Assembly (NCBI GenBank): GCA_012270585.1 | Contig: JAAXIB010000014.1 | Coordinates: 62,001-126,000, forward strand | Length of the DNA stretch: 64,000 nt | Reading direction: 5' to 3' | DNA from: Nitrospirales bacterium | GTDB taxonomy: Bacteria; Nitrospirota; Nitrospiria; Nitrospirales; UBA8639 | Shown here: positions 44,880-53,457 of the stretch, piece by piece | How positions within the stretch are numbered: the stretch's first letter is position 1 | Layout: each line of letters begins with the position of its first letter | The notes under the pieces: generated by a model | What the model was told of the DNA's origin: nothing | The model's input: only the letters and a program-made list of their open reading frames with translations | Databases searched by the model: none | Position numbers and translations under genes: made by a program

Positions 44880-45467
44880 TTACATATCGCCACAATCCGG
44901 ATACCGTGTGGAACCTGCCCGGAAATATGATTCCCTCACGATCCACCCAAGCTCACTGACGGGGTCCAAAACGGGGATGGCAACGTTCTCCTCTGCTGGA
45001 TCCTCCTCTGTGCCGTCACGCTGGCGGGAGTCGCTTGTCTGCCGGTCGCCCCACGTCCCTTCTCTATTGCAAAAAAGAAAGTCCGTATCCCAAAAATAAA
45101 TGTTAACCAGTGCCTCTCCATCCACTTCCCCGATATGGTAATCTCCAATGGGTCTGGTGTGCTGGTCGAAATCATCGAGCAAATCATTATGGGTCGCGCA
45201 AAAATTTTTTAACGTTTCGTACAGCACGAGCCAATGCAGATCGGTCAAGCGATAAACTTGCGAATCATTCAAGGCAGCCAACAGTTGGACCAGCACCCGC
45301 ACCGCCTCATAGGGACAAAGCCGTTGTGAGGTTTCCGGATAGAGCCCTTCCCATGAGTCGATGGCCCCGTCGTCAGACAGCAATTGGATTTCGGATGCTT
45401 CACTGGTGAAGGCTTCTTTCAGAATAGCTTCAAATACAGGGTCGGGTTTGGTTTGAGAATAAATCAT
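44880..45467 (-). CDS. Hypothetical protein, 195 residues
   Basis: Acidic soluble protein without a signal peptide. The first two thirds look globular (LCPYEAVRVLVQLLAALNDSQVYRLTDLHWLVLYETL; then GDYHIGEVDGEALVNIYFWDTDFLF). The last third is flexible and acidic. No family recognised. It points toward the DUF1015 gene, with only 12 bp between the two stops. Confidence 0.6.
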   Translation of the reverse strand: MIYSQTKPDPVFEAILKEAFTSEASEIQLLSDDGAIDSWEGLYPETSQRLCPYEAVRVLVQLLAALNDSQVYRLTDLHWLVLYETLKNFCATHNDLLDDFDQHTRPIGDYHIGEVDGEALVNIYFWDTDFLFCNREGTWGDRQTSDSRQRDGTEEDPAEENVAIPVLDPVSELGWIVRESYFRAGSTRYPDCGDM

Positions 45468-45551
45468 CGCGATGACCTTGACGGTATCATGCAGAAAATC
45501 CGTCCAACAAGAACTTGTAATTTCAGACGCATGAGATCGGAAATCAAGCTC

Positions 45552-46037
45552 TCAGAAAATCCAGGGAATCAGTCTCCATGTCCGCAACCGGTAGGCTTCA
45601 TAGTCGTCGAAGACTTCTCCTAACAACTTCTCTTCATACCAAAGTTTCGCCACCAGGTCCGCGGCCAGGAGTACCCACCAAAACCCTCGCCAGTATGAAA
45701 AGGACTCGCACACCAATGCCAGCATGATCATCAGTAACGCCGTGTACATGGGATGTCGGATCCATTGATACGGGCCATTGGTCACCAGCCGGCTTCCCGC
45801 CTTGACATCGGGGAACACATTGACCTTCGTGACCCTCATGGCGAGGATCGCCCACAGCACCAACAGACTTCCCGACAGTTCCAACGTAAAATAAACGACG
45901 TGCCTGGCGAACCAGGGACCGGAAAAAAGGATCGCTCCCATGCAGACAAACTGAACTCCCACGAGCACGTAGGATGCGGCGGCTTGGTGTTTCATGAGCA
46001 AGGCGCACCGGTGTGCACACTCCCGGGAAGATGGCAT
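45552..46037 (-). CDS. Isoprenylcysteine carboxyl methyltransferase-like membrane protein
   Basis: 161 residues, with three to four membrane helices. GPYQWIRHPMYTALL in the second half and WYEEKLLGEVFDDYEAYRLRTWRLIPWIF at the end are typical of the ICMT/phospholipid methyltransferase family. The real substrate in bacteria is usually unknown. The start used follows the upstream lipoprotein stop by one base (TGAGATG), suggesting coupling. A second ATG 14 codons later (MKHQAAASYV) is possible. Confidence 0.8.
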   Translation of the reverse strand: MPSSRECAHRCALLMKHQAAASYVLVGVQFVCMGAILFSGPWFARHVVYFTLELSGSLLVLWAILAMRVTKVNVFPDVKAGSRLVTNGPYQWIRHPMYTALLMIMLALVCESFSYWRGFWWVLLAADLVAKLWYEEKLLGEVFDDYEAYRLRTWRLIPWIF

Positions 46038-46038
46038 C

Positions 46039-46437
46039 TCAATATCGATAGCCTCCGCTCAGGTGCCTCTCCAGAGTCGAAGACAGACCGAGGTGGTTGC
46101 GATAGGTTGGAGAGTTCAAAATTTCCTTATTGTTTGGAGCCAGTTCACTGGCTTTTTTGAAATGGATGGTGGCCTCCCGATGATTGCCCAGCTTGTGAAG
46201 CGTCAGGGCCAGATTGAAATGGGCTTCCGGCAAATCGGGATCGGCTCGAATCGCCGATTCGAAACGGCTCTTGGCTTCTTGCCACTTCCCGTCATGATAC
46301 TGCTGAATCCCTTCAAGATTATCCTGAGCCGCAGCCGGACTCGTCATGGGCAGGACGGCAAGAGGACCTGACGGCGTGGCACACCCCGTCACCATCACGA
46401 CGCATCCCAAGATGACCGCTTTTATTCCACGGTGCAT
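46039..46437 (-). CDS. TPR-containing lipoprotein
   Basis: 132 residues. The signal peptide ends in the lipobox VMVTGC (Cys19). Two to three tetratricopeptide repeats follow: YHDGKWQEAKSRFESAIRADPDLPEAHFNLALTLHKLGNHREATIHFKKASELAPNN. It probably scaffolds protein contacts at the inner face of the outer membrane. It is transcribed with the ICMT-like gene. Confidence 0.8.
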   Translation of the reverse strand: MHRGIKAVILGCVVMVTGCATPSGPLAVLPMTSPAAAQDNLEGIQQYHDGKWQEAKSRFESAIRADPDLPEAHFNLALTLHKLGNHREATIHFKKASELAPNNKEILNSPTYRNHLGLSSTLERHLSGGYRY

Positions 46438-46652
46438 ACGTTTCCCGCCTATGCTTTTCTCACCCTTACCATTTTTTCCTGAATTGTGGCCTCAGATACG
46501 GCCAGATTGCAACGCGATGGAGGGATGCCAATTTCGACTAGACTATAGAATTCTTGGAACTAAAAGCCTATACTTTTGAGTTGTCCTAATAAGTAGAATA
46601 TTTGTTCCATTACTCAACGACGCTCTTTTACCCTCATAGGAGGAGTCACCAG

Positions 46653-47027
46653 ATGAAACAAACGCTTGGTTTTCTCACGTTGATGATCATCGCCGGCGGC
46701 CTCTTGCAGGCATCGGCATATGCATCCGGTTCCCTTTCGACCGGCCAGGGCATCAGCGCCAGGAGCGCCTACGCCATGGGCAAGGCCCTCACGTTCCAAA
46801 AGCTCGTGTGCCCGTCCTGTCCCCTTAAGGCGGCCGATTTGACCAAGGAACGCGCCATGAGCCTGAAAAACAGCCTCGAAGCCCGTGGCGCGGCGAACAA
46901 GCCGGGCACTCCAGACGACCAGCACATTGCCGTACTCTGTCCGGGCAGCCGTGCCTCCGGTTGCGACGAGAAGCCGGACGAACAGGAACTCGTCCACTAT
47001 TACCTGAAGCGCCGCTTCAAGATGTAA
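46653..47027 (+). CDS. Small exported protein with CPSC motif, unknown function
   Basis: 124 residues from the ATG with AGGAGGAG upstream. Signal peptide with likely cleavage after ASAYA. The mature part has CPSC (about residue 55), LCPGS and GCDEKP, so four cysteines in all, which could form two disulfides or bind a metal. The end is helical and basic (ELVHYYLKRRFKM). No family recognised. It lies 37 bp before the frameshifted barrel gene on the same strand and probably shares its operon. Confidence 0.65.
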   Translation: MKQTLGFLTLMIIAGGLLQASAYASGSLSTGQGISARSAYAMGKALTFQKLVCPSCPLKAADLTKERAMSLKNSLEARGAANKPGTPDDQHIAVLCPGSRASGCDEKPDEQELVHYYLKRRFKM

Positions 47028-47064
47028 CCCCATCATGGATTTGAACAAACGGAGGAACGTCACC

Positions 47065-47978
47065 ATGTATAGAGCATCATTGATTGCCCTCGTGGTTACG
47101 GTCACGACGGCCATGGGATCATCCGCCTTCGCCGACGGGGTCTCGCCTTGGCTCCCCGCGCCCGGCGCCGGATTCGTCAACCTTTCCTATGTCTCCCAGA
47201 ACGCCACCCAGTTCTACGTCCAAGAGGACTTGAGAGGAACTCCTCCTCAGAATGCGGTACCCGATGGCAAAGGCCCGAATCTCGGCCAGCACACCGTGTG
47301 GCTCACCGGCATGTATGGCTGGTCTGATTCAATCGCGATAGACTTCCGCGTGGGCGCCGCCAGGAGCTATTTTGGTGCCACAACGCCTATGGGAGCCCCA
47401 ATCCCGCCCACGGGAGGACGCGATAATTACTCTGGCGTGACGGACACCAATATCGGCGCACCTGGCGCATCGCCGACGAACTCGTGAATCCATCAATGCC
47501 GAGCGTTGCCCTGTGCGCTGGGGCGATCATCGAGGGATCCTATACACCCGGCTGGATCAATTCCATCGGCGACGGAGCAAGCGGCCTGGAAGTGTCGGCC
47601 CTGGCCGGCAAGTATTTCGCGGACATGTTCGCCGTATCCGGGGAAGTCGGGTACCGCGTCCGCGACGAGGGCGTCCCGTCGGACCTCTTCCTGAACCTGT
47701 CGGGCGGTTTGCTGTTCGAGAACATCGGATTGAGTGTCAACTACAAGCTGGTGGACGCTCAGTCCGGCCTCCAAATCGGCGGTCCCGGATTCAGTCCCGT
47801 CACGGGCGTTTTTCCCAGGTTGGAAGAAGACATCCAGTTTCTCAGCGGGACGGTAAGCCTCAATGTGACGGACCAAACGAACATTGGCGTGTCTTACGGC
47901 GAGGTCATCGACGGTCGCAATACGTCGAAGTCCAAAGTGTTCAGCGTGTCGATGGAATACCTGTTCGACACCTTCTGA
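47065..47978 (+). pseudogene. Outer-membrane beta-barrel protein gene split by a frameshift
   Basis: The first frame starts at an ATG with GGAGG upstream, has a signal peptide (cut near SSAFA) and barrel-like strands, and stops at 47487. In the +2 frame the protein continues without loss: WRIADELVNPSMPSVALCAG follows from 47463, then ALAGKYFADMFAVSGEVGYRVRDE and the terminal VFSVSMEYLFDTF, ending in Phe as outer-membrane barrels do. Joined, it would be about 304 residues. One base is missing (or two are extra) around 47458-47463. It is either a true pseudogene or a sequencing error. Confidence 0.8.
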
Positions 47979-47988
47979 TTCCCCCGCG

Positions 47989-48010
47989 CCTGTCCTGAGC
48001 CTGTCGAAGG
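47989..48010. repeat. Dispersed repeat of the 'ttcgacaggctcaggacagg' type
   Basis: CCTGTCCTGAGCCTGTCGA and the following AGG match, in reverse, a short repeat found between genes in many bacterial genomes. It fills the 45 bp between two converging genes. No hairpin with a T-run is formed. Confidence 0.5.
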
Positions 48011-48023
48011 ATGCCGACGCGCC

Positions 48024-48935
48024 TCAGGGCCGGTTCAGGCTCCAGTCGTACTCGTAGTCCACTGACCCGGTGAATTTCCTCAGGCGTGTCGCGAGCGCCT
48101 TGTCCGCGTACTTGACGAGGTGTTCGATCACCGACTTCTCGGCACCCCCGAAGTCCGCCACATACCATTTGTAAATGCTCGAAATGATGATGAAGTCGTC
48201 ATCCATGAAATCCACGCCCCGCGGATGGTTCACGTAGGCGCGCGCGCCGGCCTGAAGCAAATCTTCGGTATTCTCCGCGGTGAAAACCGTGGGACTCAGG
48301 TTCGGACAGCCGTAGCTGGCGCAGTTGACCGCGTAGTGGATCCGGTTGTCCCGCCAGATGGGTCGCAGGATGCCGTGTTCGATGTTGTTCAACGTTAAAT
48401 CCCGGCCGGCGACCTTGGCATGCACGTCGTCCCAGGGCCCGCCGAAGATACCTCCCGACTTACCCAACAGGCTCTCGCTGATGTCCTTAATCGAATCCAC
48501 GGGATACGCGTCCGCCACGACCTGCACGGTCAGGGCGTTGTAGAAATTGATCCAGTACGCTTTCTGTTCCGCGCGGGAATAGTCCCTCGGATCCAACGAC
48601 TGCAAAGACGTGAGATACGCCGCCAGCTTGGCGGTATCGCCTGCATTGGCCTTGAACGCCCCGTAATCGAAGCGATTCACGCCCGAGTCGTGCACACGCA
48701 GATAGTCGTTCAGGATCTCCTGCCAAGCGACGTGCTCGACGTGCCCGACGTTCTTTTCGTCGCTCGCGTCCCACGCCGGAATCAGTTTGGCGGTCTGAGC
48801 ATGTACGACACCGGCAAGCAGCAGCGCCACAAACAGGCATACGGCAATTCGTCGTAGGGGGGGACCTATGCGTCCCCCTTTGCGGTAGGGATGAACCTGT
48901 ATGTCCGCCCTGTATTTAATCCGGAATAGCTTCAT
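48024..48935 (-). CDS. Exported DUF547 protein
   Basis: 303 residues from the ATG with AAGGAGGAAG upstream; the much longer open frame upstream is the wrong frame of the GT2 gene. A 30-residue basic N-terminus precedes the signal-peptide core (RRIAVCLFVALLLAGVVHA). DUF547 follows: QKAYWINFYNALTVQVV, HYAVNCASYGCPNL with two conserved cysteines, and FIISSIYKWYVADFGG. The family is related to cysteine-dependent enzymes and is uncharacterised in bacteria. The start overlaps the GT2 stop by four bases. The N-terminal extension is encoded by a palindromic repeat. Confidence 0.85.
   Translation of the reverse strand: MKLFRIKYRADIQVHPYRKGGRIGPPLRRIAVCLFVALLLAGVVHAQTAKLIPAWDASDEKNVGHVEHVAWQEILNDYLRVHDSGVNRFDYGAFKANAGDTAKLAAYLTSLQSLDPRDYSRAEQKAYWINFYNALTVQVVADAYPVDSIKDISESLLGKSGGIFGGPWDDVHAKVAGRDLTLNNIEHGILRPIWRDNRIHYAVNCASYGCPNLSPTVFTAENTEDLLQAGARAYVNHPRGVDFMDDDFIIISSIYKWYVADFGGAEKSVIEHLVKYADKALATRLRKFTGSVDYEYDWSLNRP
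48854..48911. repeat. Palindromic repeat embedded in the DUF547 coding sequence
   Basis: Two linked hairpins of the 'gtagggg(g/c)...cccctac' dispersed type. The first has arms GGGGGAC (48858-48864 region) and GTCCCCC around a CTATGC loop. The second is imperfect: GGTAGGGATGAACC paired with GTATGTCCGCCCT. The whole unit lies in frame near the 5' end of the DUF547 gene, encoding most of the residues between the start and the signal-peptide core. Confidence 0.65.
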
Positions 48936-49690
48936 GGTCGTTCTTCCTCCTTGTTGCAGTCTGTTCTGCCGGACTCGACGCGCCGGCATCGCAACCGGGC
49001 GATCATCCCGAGAATGCCGATGCCGGCGCCGACAACGCCCTTCAGGGTTCCCCCAACTTTCGATATCCCGAAACGCCGCCGCAGGGTATTCACCGGCGTC
49101 TCGACGAGTCGCATGTTCAATCGGATGGCCTTGACCTGCATTTCCACCGTCCAGCCGTAGGCAATATCGCGCATGTCGAGCCGTCGCAGGACATCCGCGC
49201 GGATGGCCCGAAAGGGACCCAGGTCGGTGACCACCCGCCCCCACAGCAGCCGGATCAGCAGGCTTGCCACGCGGTTGCCGGCGATTTGCGGCATCGACAG
49301 GGCGCCCGGTTCCATGCGTCCCAGCGCGCGAGACCCGATGGCCAGATCGGCGCCGCACGCGATGGCCCCCAGCAGGTCGAGTGCCTGCGGGACCTCGAAC
49401 GACTGGTCGCCGTCCACGAACAGGACGACGTCCACCCGGTGGAGAGCCGCGATGGCCGTCAAGCACGCCCTCCCGTAGCCGGGCGTCTCCTCGACGACCA
49501 CGCGGGCGCCTGCATCGCGCGCGCGCGATGCCGTGGCGTCCGTCGATCCGTTGTCGCACACCACGATGTCGTCGATGACCCGGGATTCGTCGTCCGTACG
49601 AAGATCCAGCAGCGCGCCGACCACCGCGCCGATGTTGTCTTCTTCGTTACATGCCGGAATCACCGCCCCGATGCTCAACCCTTTATACAT
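48932..49690 (-). CDS. Family 2 glycosyltransferase (polyprenyl-phosphate sugar transferase-like)
   Basis: 252 residues of the GT-A fold. VIPACNEEDNIG near residue 10, DDIVVCDNGSTDAT with the UDP-sugar-binding Asp near 45, and FVDGDQSF with the metal-binding DGD near 95 are clear. LGPFRAIRADVLRRL and YGWTVEMQVKA complete the DPM1-like pattern. It likely moves a sugar to a lipid carrier or polymer. The C-terminus is basic, with no membrane segment. It overlaps the DUF547 gene by four bases and follows a polytopic glycosyltransferase by 17 bp. Confidence 0.88.
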   Translation of the reverse strand: MYKGLSIGAVIPACNEEDNIGAVVGALLDLRTDDESRVIDDIVVCDNGSTDATASRARDAGARVVVEETPGYGRACLTAIAALHRVDVVLFVDGDQSFEVPQALDLLGAIACGADLAIGSRALGRMEPGALSMPQIAGNRVASLLIRLLWGRVVTDLGPFRAIRADVLRRLDMRDIAYGWTVEMQVKAIRLNMRLVETPVNTLRRRFGISKVGGTLKGVVGAGIGILGMIARLRCRRVESGRTDCNKEEERP

Positions 49691-49707
49691 CGCATCCCGT
49701 CGCTACC

Positions 49708-51024
49708 TCAATTGTCTGTCCTGTCGCCGAGGTCTGGCGACCGCCGCCGGAACAGGTCATAGGCCAGCGCCAAGAGGATCAGGCCGAACTCCAGGGGCCG
49801 AACCCATACCGGCTGCTGGTACGGTTGCAGATCACCATCAATCAGGTTGAGTCCGGTCACGTAGCCGAGCAAGACCACAACGGAAGCCGTCCACGCGGAG
49901 ACACTCGGCGCCATCGCCGCAAACGGGAGTAGCCAGAGCAGGTACCACGGGTTGATGACCGGCGAGGCCGCGAGTAATACGCCATAGAGCCAGTCGCCTC
50001 GCGGGACCTCGCGCGCGCCGGTCCGGGCATATCGGAAATAGTAGCGTCCCCAGAAAACGCCGCACAACAGGCCCAGCACGAGCTTGGACTCGAACGGTTG
50101 CAAGACGGTGGCAATCACCCCGTAGGCCGCCGAGTTGAACTCCCATTCCCGCGCAAAGACCAGCAGCGATTCGAAGTCCGTCCCGCCTTGCAGGGCGAAC
50201 GGCATATACAAAGCCCCCAGCGTGACGATAAACAGGATCCAGTGCCCGAAGCCCGCGCCGACCAACACCAACGGTACCAGCACCAGCGCGAATATCTTGG
50301 CCCCTACGGCCATTCCCAGGCAGACGGCTGTACTCCGCCAGCGATGATTTCTGGACAGCACGATCGCCGCCAGCAGCAGGCAGACGCCAAGGCCGTCCGG
50401 GTGCGCGGTAAAGGCGATTTCCTTGACGACCAGCGGACACCACGCGTAGAGCATGGCGTTTCCAGCTGGGGCCAGGCGCAGCAGCAGCGCTATGGTCGCG
50501 AGATCGACGACGATCAGGATCGCCTGCAAGGCTGCAACGCTGCCCGGTTTCAACCAGTAGCCGAGCAGGAAGACGACCTGCGTGACCGGGGCGTAGATGG
50601 TCGGCAATTCGGGAGAATTGATCCTATCCAGGATGCCGTGAAATATCGCGGGAACGCCGGGGGCGCTGAAGAACGCTTCAGGGACGGCACCGTAAGGTGT
50701 ACCGGTCGTAGCAAAGCAGTAGCCGTCCCACAGGTAACGGTAGAAGTCGTCTTCGTAAAACGGCCCGCCCAGCAGCCCGCAGAGCCTGAAAACCACCGCC
50801 CAGAGGATCAGGCTGCCGAGCGGGAAGGATTGGTCACGCCGGTTGAAATACAGGTAAAGACCGAAGACCGGCAGGCTGGTCCACGCGACGAAGAGGAAGA
50901 ATGCCGGCAGGTCGGGGTCGCCGGGGCGTTGCGCCAGAAAGGCGAGGGCGGCGTACCCCAACGCGCACCACAGACCAACCAGGTCCACATACCGGCACGT
51001 ACGCCCGTTTGCGATCGGTGTCAT
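49708..51024 (-). CDS. Polytopic membrane glycosyltransferase (GT-C, polyprenyl-phosphate mannosyltransferase-like)
   Basis: 438 residues with about eleven membrane helices. GPFYEDDFYRYLWDG in the first periplasmic loop (about residue 87-101) carries the acidic pair typical of GT-C enzymes that use polyprenyl-phosphate sugars. NPWYLLWLLPFAAM near residue 360 is also family-typical. With the GT2 downstream, it forms a natural pair: GT2 loads the carrier, GT-C transfers the sugar outside. The product is unknown. First gene of the three-gene minus-strand operon. Confidence 0.8.
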   Translation of the reverse strand: MTPIANGRTCRYVDLVGLWCALGYAALAFLAQRPGDPDLPAFFLFVAWTSLPVFGLYLYFNRRDQSFPLGSLILWAVVFRLCGLLGGPFYEDDFYRYLWDGYCFATTGTPYGAVPEAFFSAPGVPAIFHGILDRINSPELPTIYAPVTQVVFLLGYWLKPGSVAALQAILIVVDLATIALLLRLAPAGNAMLYAWCPLVVKEIAFTAHPDGLGVCLLLAAIVLSRNHRWRSTAVCLGMAVGAKIFALVLVPLVLVGAGFGHWILFIVTLGALYMPFALQGGTDFESLLVFAREWEFNSAAYGVIATVLQPFESKLVLGLLCGVFWGRYYFRYARTGAREVPRGDWLYGVLLAASPVINPWYLLWLLPFAAMAPSVSAWTASVVVLLGYVTGLNLIDGDLQPYQQPVWVRPLEFGLILLALAYDLFRRRSPDLGDRTDN

Positions 51025-51102
51025 GGATCATCAACCAATCTCTGAATACGGCATTGTACACGGAAGGTGCTTCCGCTACCATGCCCCATTATTGGGACAA
51101 GG

Positions 51103-51129
51103 CTGGGAATAACGGTCGTTGTTCCCTAC
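51103..51129. repeat. Degenerate copy of the GTAGGGAACAAC palindrome
   Basis: Left arm GCTGGGAATAAC, centre GGTC, right arm GTTGTTCCCTAC. The right arm matches the perfect palindrome at 55047-55074 exactly, and the left arm differs at a few positions. It lies 11 bp before the first flavin disulfide reductase. The two copies bracket three genes. Confidence 0.7.
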
Positions 51130-51139
51130 GTCTAACGCC

Positions 51140-52576
51140 ATGACACATGACGTCGTCATCATCGGAGGAGGGTCCGCAGGGTATGCCGCGGCACGTACGG
51201 CGAGCGATGAAGGCGCCGACGTGGGCATTATCGATCATGGACCGTTAGGGGGGCTCTGCATTTTACGCGGATGCATGCCGACCAAGACGATCCTGCGCTC
51301 CTCCGACGTCATGTCGCTCATGAATCGTGCGGAAGAATTCGGATTAAAGCCGGTTCCTGCAAAAGCCGATCTCTCCGCCATCATCAGTCGCAAGGCCCAC
51401 CTCATCGGTGAGTTTGCCAATGACCGCATTCAGGCACTGAAAGATTCCCTTTTCACCTTATACGAGGAACGAGCCGCGTTCCTCTCTCCCCACGAAATCC
51501 AGGTCGGTTCCCACAAGCTGACGGCCAAGGCGTTTATTATCTCCACGGGCTCCGTGGTCTCCCGCGTCCCGATCTCCGGACTCGAAGAAGTCGGATATCT
51601 CACCAGCGATGAGGCTCTGGAACTACGCGACGTTCCCCAATCCATGATTGTGCTCGGCGGCGGACCCGTGGCCCTGGAGTTGGCTCAATTTTTCCAGCGT
51701 ATCGGGACCCTCGTGACGCTGATCCAGCGAAGCGCCCACGTCATGTCGCAAGGCGATGAAGACCTGGCCCATCCGGTGGAAGCACGGTTCAGGGAAGAGG
51801 GCATGACGGTGTTGACCAATACCCGTCTGCATCGATTTACTCAGGACGGTACGCACAAAGTGGCTCATCTGACCCATGAAGGGAAGGAGAAAACCGTATC
51901 CGCAGAGGTGATTCTCCAAGCCCTCGGTCGCCGGCCTAATATCGAGAGTCTGAACGTGGAGGCTGCACGGATCGAGGTTCGTCAAGGCAAAATCGCGGTT
52001 GACGACACGATGCGGACCAGCCAACCCCACATTTACGCGGTGGGTGACGTGAACGGACTCCATGAAATCGTCCATATTGCGATCCAACAAGGAGAAATTG
52101 CAGGGTGGAACGCTATCCATCCCAGGACGTCACCCCGTCGATATGACGACCGACTTAAGACCCAGGTCGTCTTTACCGACCCTCAAATCGCCGGCGTCGG
52201 GTTAAGCGAAAAAGAATGCAGGAGCCGGAAGATACCCTATCGTGTCGCCACATATCCGTTTGCCGACCATGGGAAATCGTTGACGTTGGGTGAGACTCAT
52301 GGTCACGTCAAACTTCTGGCTTCGCCGGAGAACGGCAAAATTTTGGGAGCGCATATTGTCGGACCGGAAGCTGCGGAACTGATTCATGAGCTCATTGCCG
52401 TCATGTATTATCAGGGGACGGTTCATGATGTTGCTCGGATGCCCCATTATCACCCGACCCTTGCCGAGATCGTCACGTATCCGGCGGAGGAATTAGCCGG
52501 TCTGATCAACTCAGGGTCTGCCGTCCAACGCGGAAAAGATTCGACCGCTCTTTTCACCGGTGACGTGCACCCGTAA
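51140..52576 (+). CDS. FAD-dependent pyridine nucleotide-disulfide oxidoreductase
   Basis: 478 residues. FAD-binding VVIIGGGSAGYAAA begins at residue 5. The redox pair is Cys40/Cys45 in GGLCILRGCMPTKT. The NAD(P)-binding MIVLGGGPVALELAQFF is near 172, and the second FAD site YAVGDVNG near 305. The C-terminal dimer domain ends with a His-containing MPHYHPTLAEIV motif. It resembles dihydrolipoamide dehydrogenase and mercuric-reductase-like proteins. No lipoyl complex genes are near, and the substrate is unknown. It starts the reductase-TVP38-reductase cluster. Confidence 0.88.
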   Translation: MTHDVVIIGGGSAGYAAARTASDEGADVGIIDHGPLGGLCILRGCMPTKTILRSSDVMSLMNRAEEFGLKPVPAKADLSAIISRKAHLIGEFANDRIQALKDSLFTLYEERAAFLSPHEIQVGSHKLTAKAFIISTGSVVSRVPISGLEEVGYLTSDEALELRDVPQSMIVLGGGPVALELAQFFQRIGTLVTLIQRSAHVMSQGDEDLAHPVEARFREEGMTVLTNTRLHRFTQDGTHKVAHLTHEGKEKTVSAEVILQALGRRPNIESLNVEAARIEVRQGKIAVDDTMRTSQPHIYAVGDVNGLHEIVHIAIQQGEIAGWNAIHPRTSPRRYDDRLKTQVVFTDPQIAGVGLSEKECRSRKIPYRVATYPFADHGKSLTLGETHGHVKLLASPENGKILGAHIVGPEAAELIHELIAVMYYQGTVHDVARMPHYHPTLAEIVTYPAEELAGLINSGSAVQRGKDSTALFTGDVHP

Positions 52577-52674
52577 CGGCGAACGTGCTCAATGGGCTGA
52601 GACTCATAATGTTGAAGACGGCACACGACGTGCCAACATGACCCAAATCCACTCCGGCAACAATGGAGCCCACA

Positions 52675-53382
52675 ATGACTGACTCTGCTGAATCCTCATC
52701 ACGATCTCTCGGAAAAATTGTCATTCTTGGAATCCTGGGACTGGGGCTTGGAGCATTCTTCTATTTCGACGTTGGACAGTATTTTTCCCTTGAAGCTCTA
52801 AAAGCCAACCGTGACGATTTACTGGCCTATACCAACGCCAACTTCACCACCGCGGTCACCCTTTACGTGGCAGTGTATATCCTGCAAACTGCGTTTTCGT
52901 TACCCGGCGGGGCTCTCATGACCCTAACAGGGGGCTTTTTATTCGGAAGCATCTTCGGCATGATCTTTGTCAACATCGGAGCCACCACGGGCGCGACCTT
53001 GGTCTTTCTGGCTGCGCGATACGTCTTACGCGATTGGGTCGAATACAAATTCGGGGAGCGTATTGAACCGATTCAAGCCGGATTCGCCCAAAACGCCTTC
53101 AGCTACCTGTTGACCCTGCGGCTAATCCCGGCTTTTCCGTTTTTTCTCGTCAATCTCGTATCCGGTCTGACCCGGATACCCCTCCGCACCTACGTCATAG
53201 GAACCTCCATCGGCATTATCCCGGGCAGTTTTGTCTACGCGTTTGCGGGGAGACAACTTGGATCCATCAACTCGTTGACGGAAATTGCCTCACCGCCCGT
53301 GTTGCTGGCGTTTACCTTTCTGGGTTTGCTGGCTCTTGTTCCCATTCTTCATCGTAAATTCGTGGAAAGGAAACAATCGTGA
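52675..53382 (+). CDS. TVP38/TMEM64 family membrane protein
   Basis: 235 residues; the ATG at MTDSAESSS has GGAG six bases upstream and is better than an ATG four codons earlier. Six or so membrane helices. The VTT/SNARE-associated signature is FSLPGGALMTLTGGFLFGSIFG, followed by RLIPAFPFFLVNLVSGLTRIPLRTYVIGTSIGIIPGSFVY. Bacterial members are related to DedA flippases and scramblases. The gene sits between two MerA-like reductases, a common linkage in several phyla. The partnership is inferred from context. Confidence 0.88.
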   Translation: MTDSAESSSRSLGKIVILGILGLGLGAFFYFDVGQYFSLEALKANRDDLLAYTNANFTTAVTLYVAVYILQTAFSLPGGALMTLTGGFLFGSIFGMIFVNIGATTGATLVFLAARYVLRDWVEYKFGERIEPIQAGFAQNAFSYLLTLRLIPAFPFFLVNLVSGLTRIPLRTYVIGTSIGIIPGSFVYAFAGRQLGSINSLTEIASPPVLLAFTFLGLLALVPILHRKFVERKQS

Positions 53383-53457
53383 TTCATGCTCCGGTTTTCG
53401 TCTGCCCGCGGTTCAGGGAGAGACCCGGGAAAACCGTACCGTAAGGAAGGACGCATC

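Noticed and set aside
48936-49559. Upstream extension of the DUF547 frame to a 511-residue protein
   Set aside because: The extra 200 residues are Arg/Gly/Pro-rich shadow of the GT2 gene on the same strand; the ATG at 48935 has a strong ribosome site and starts the signal peptide region.
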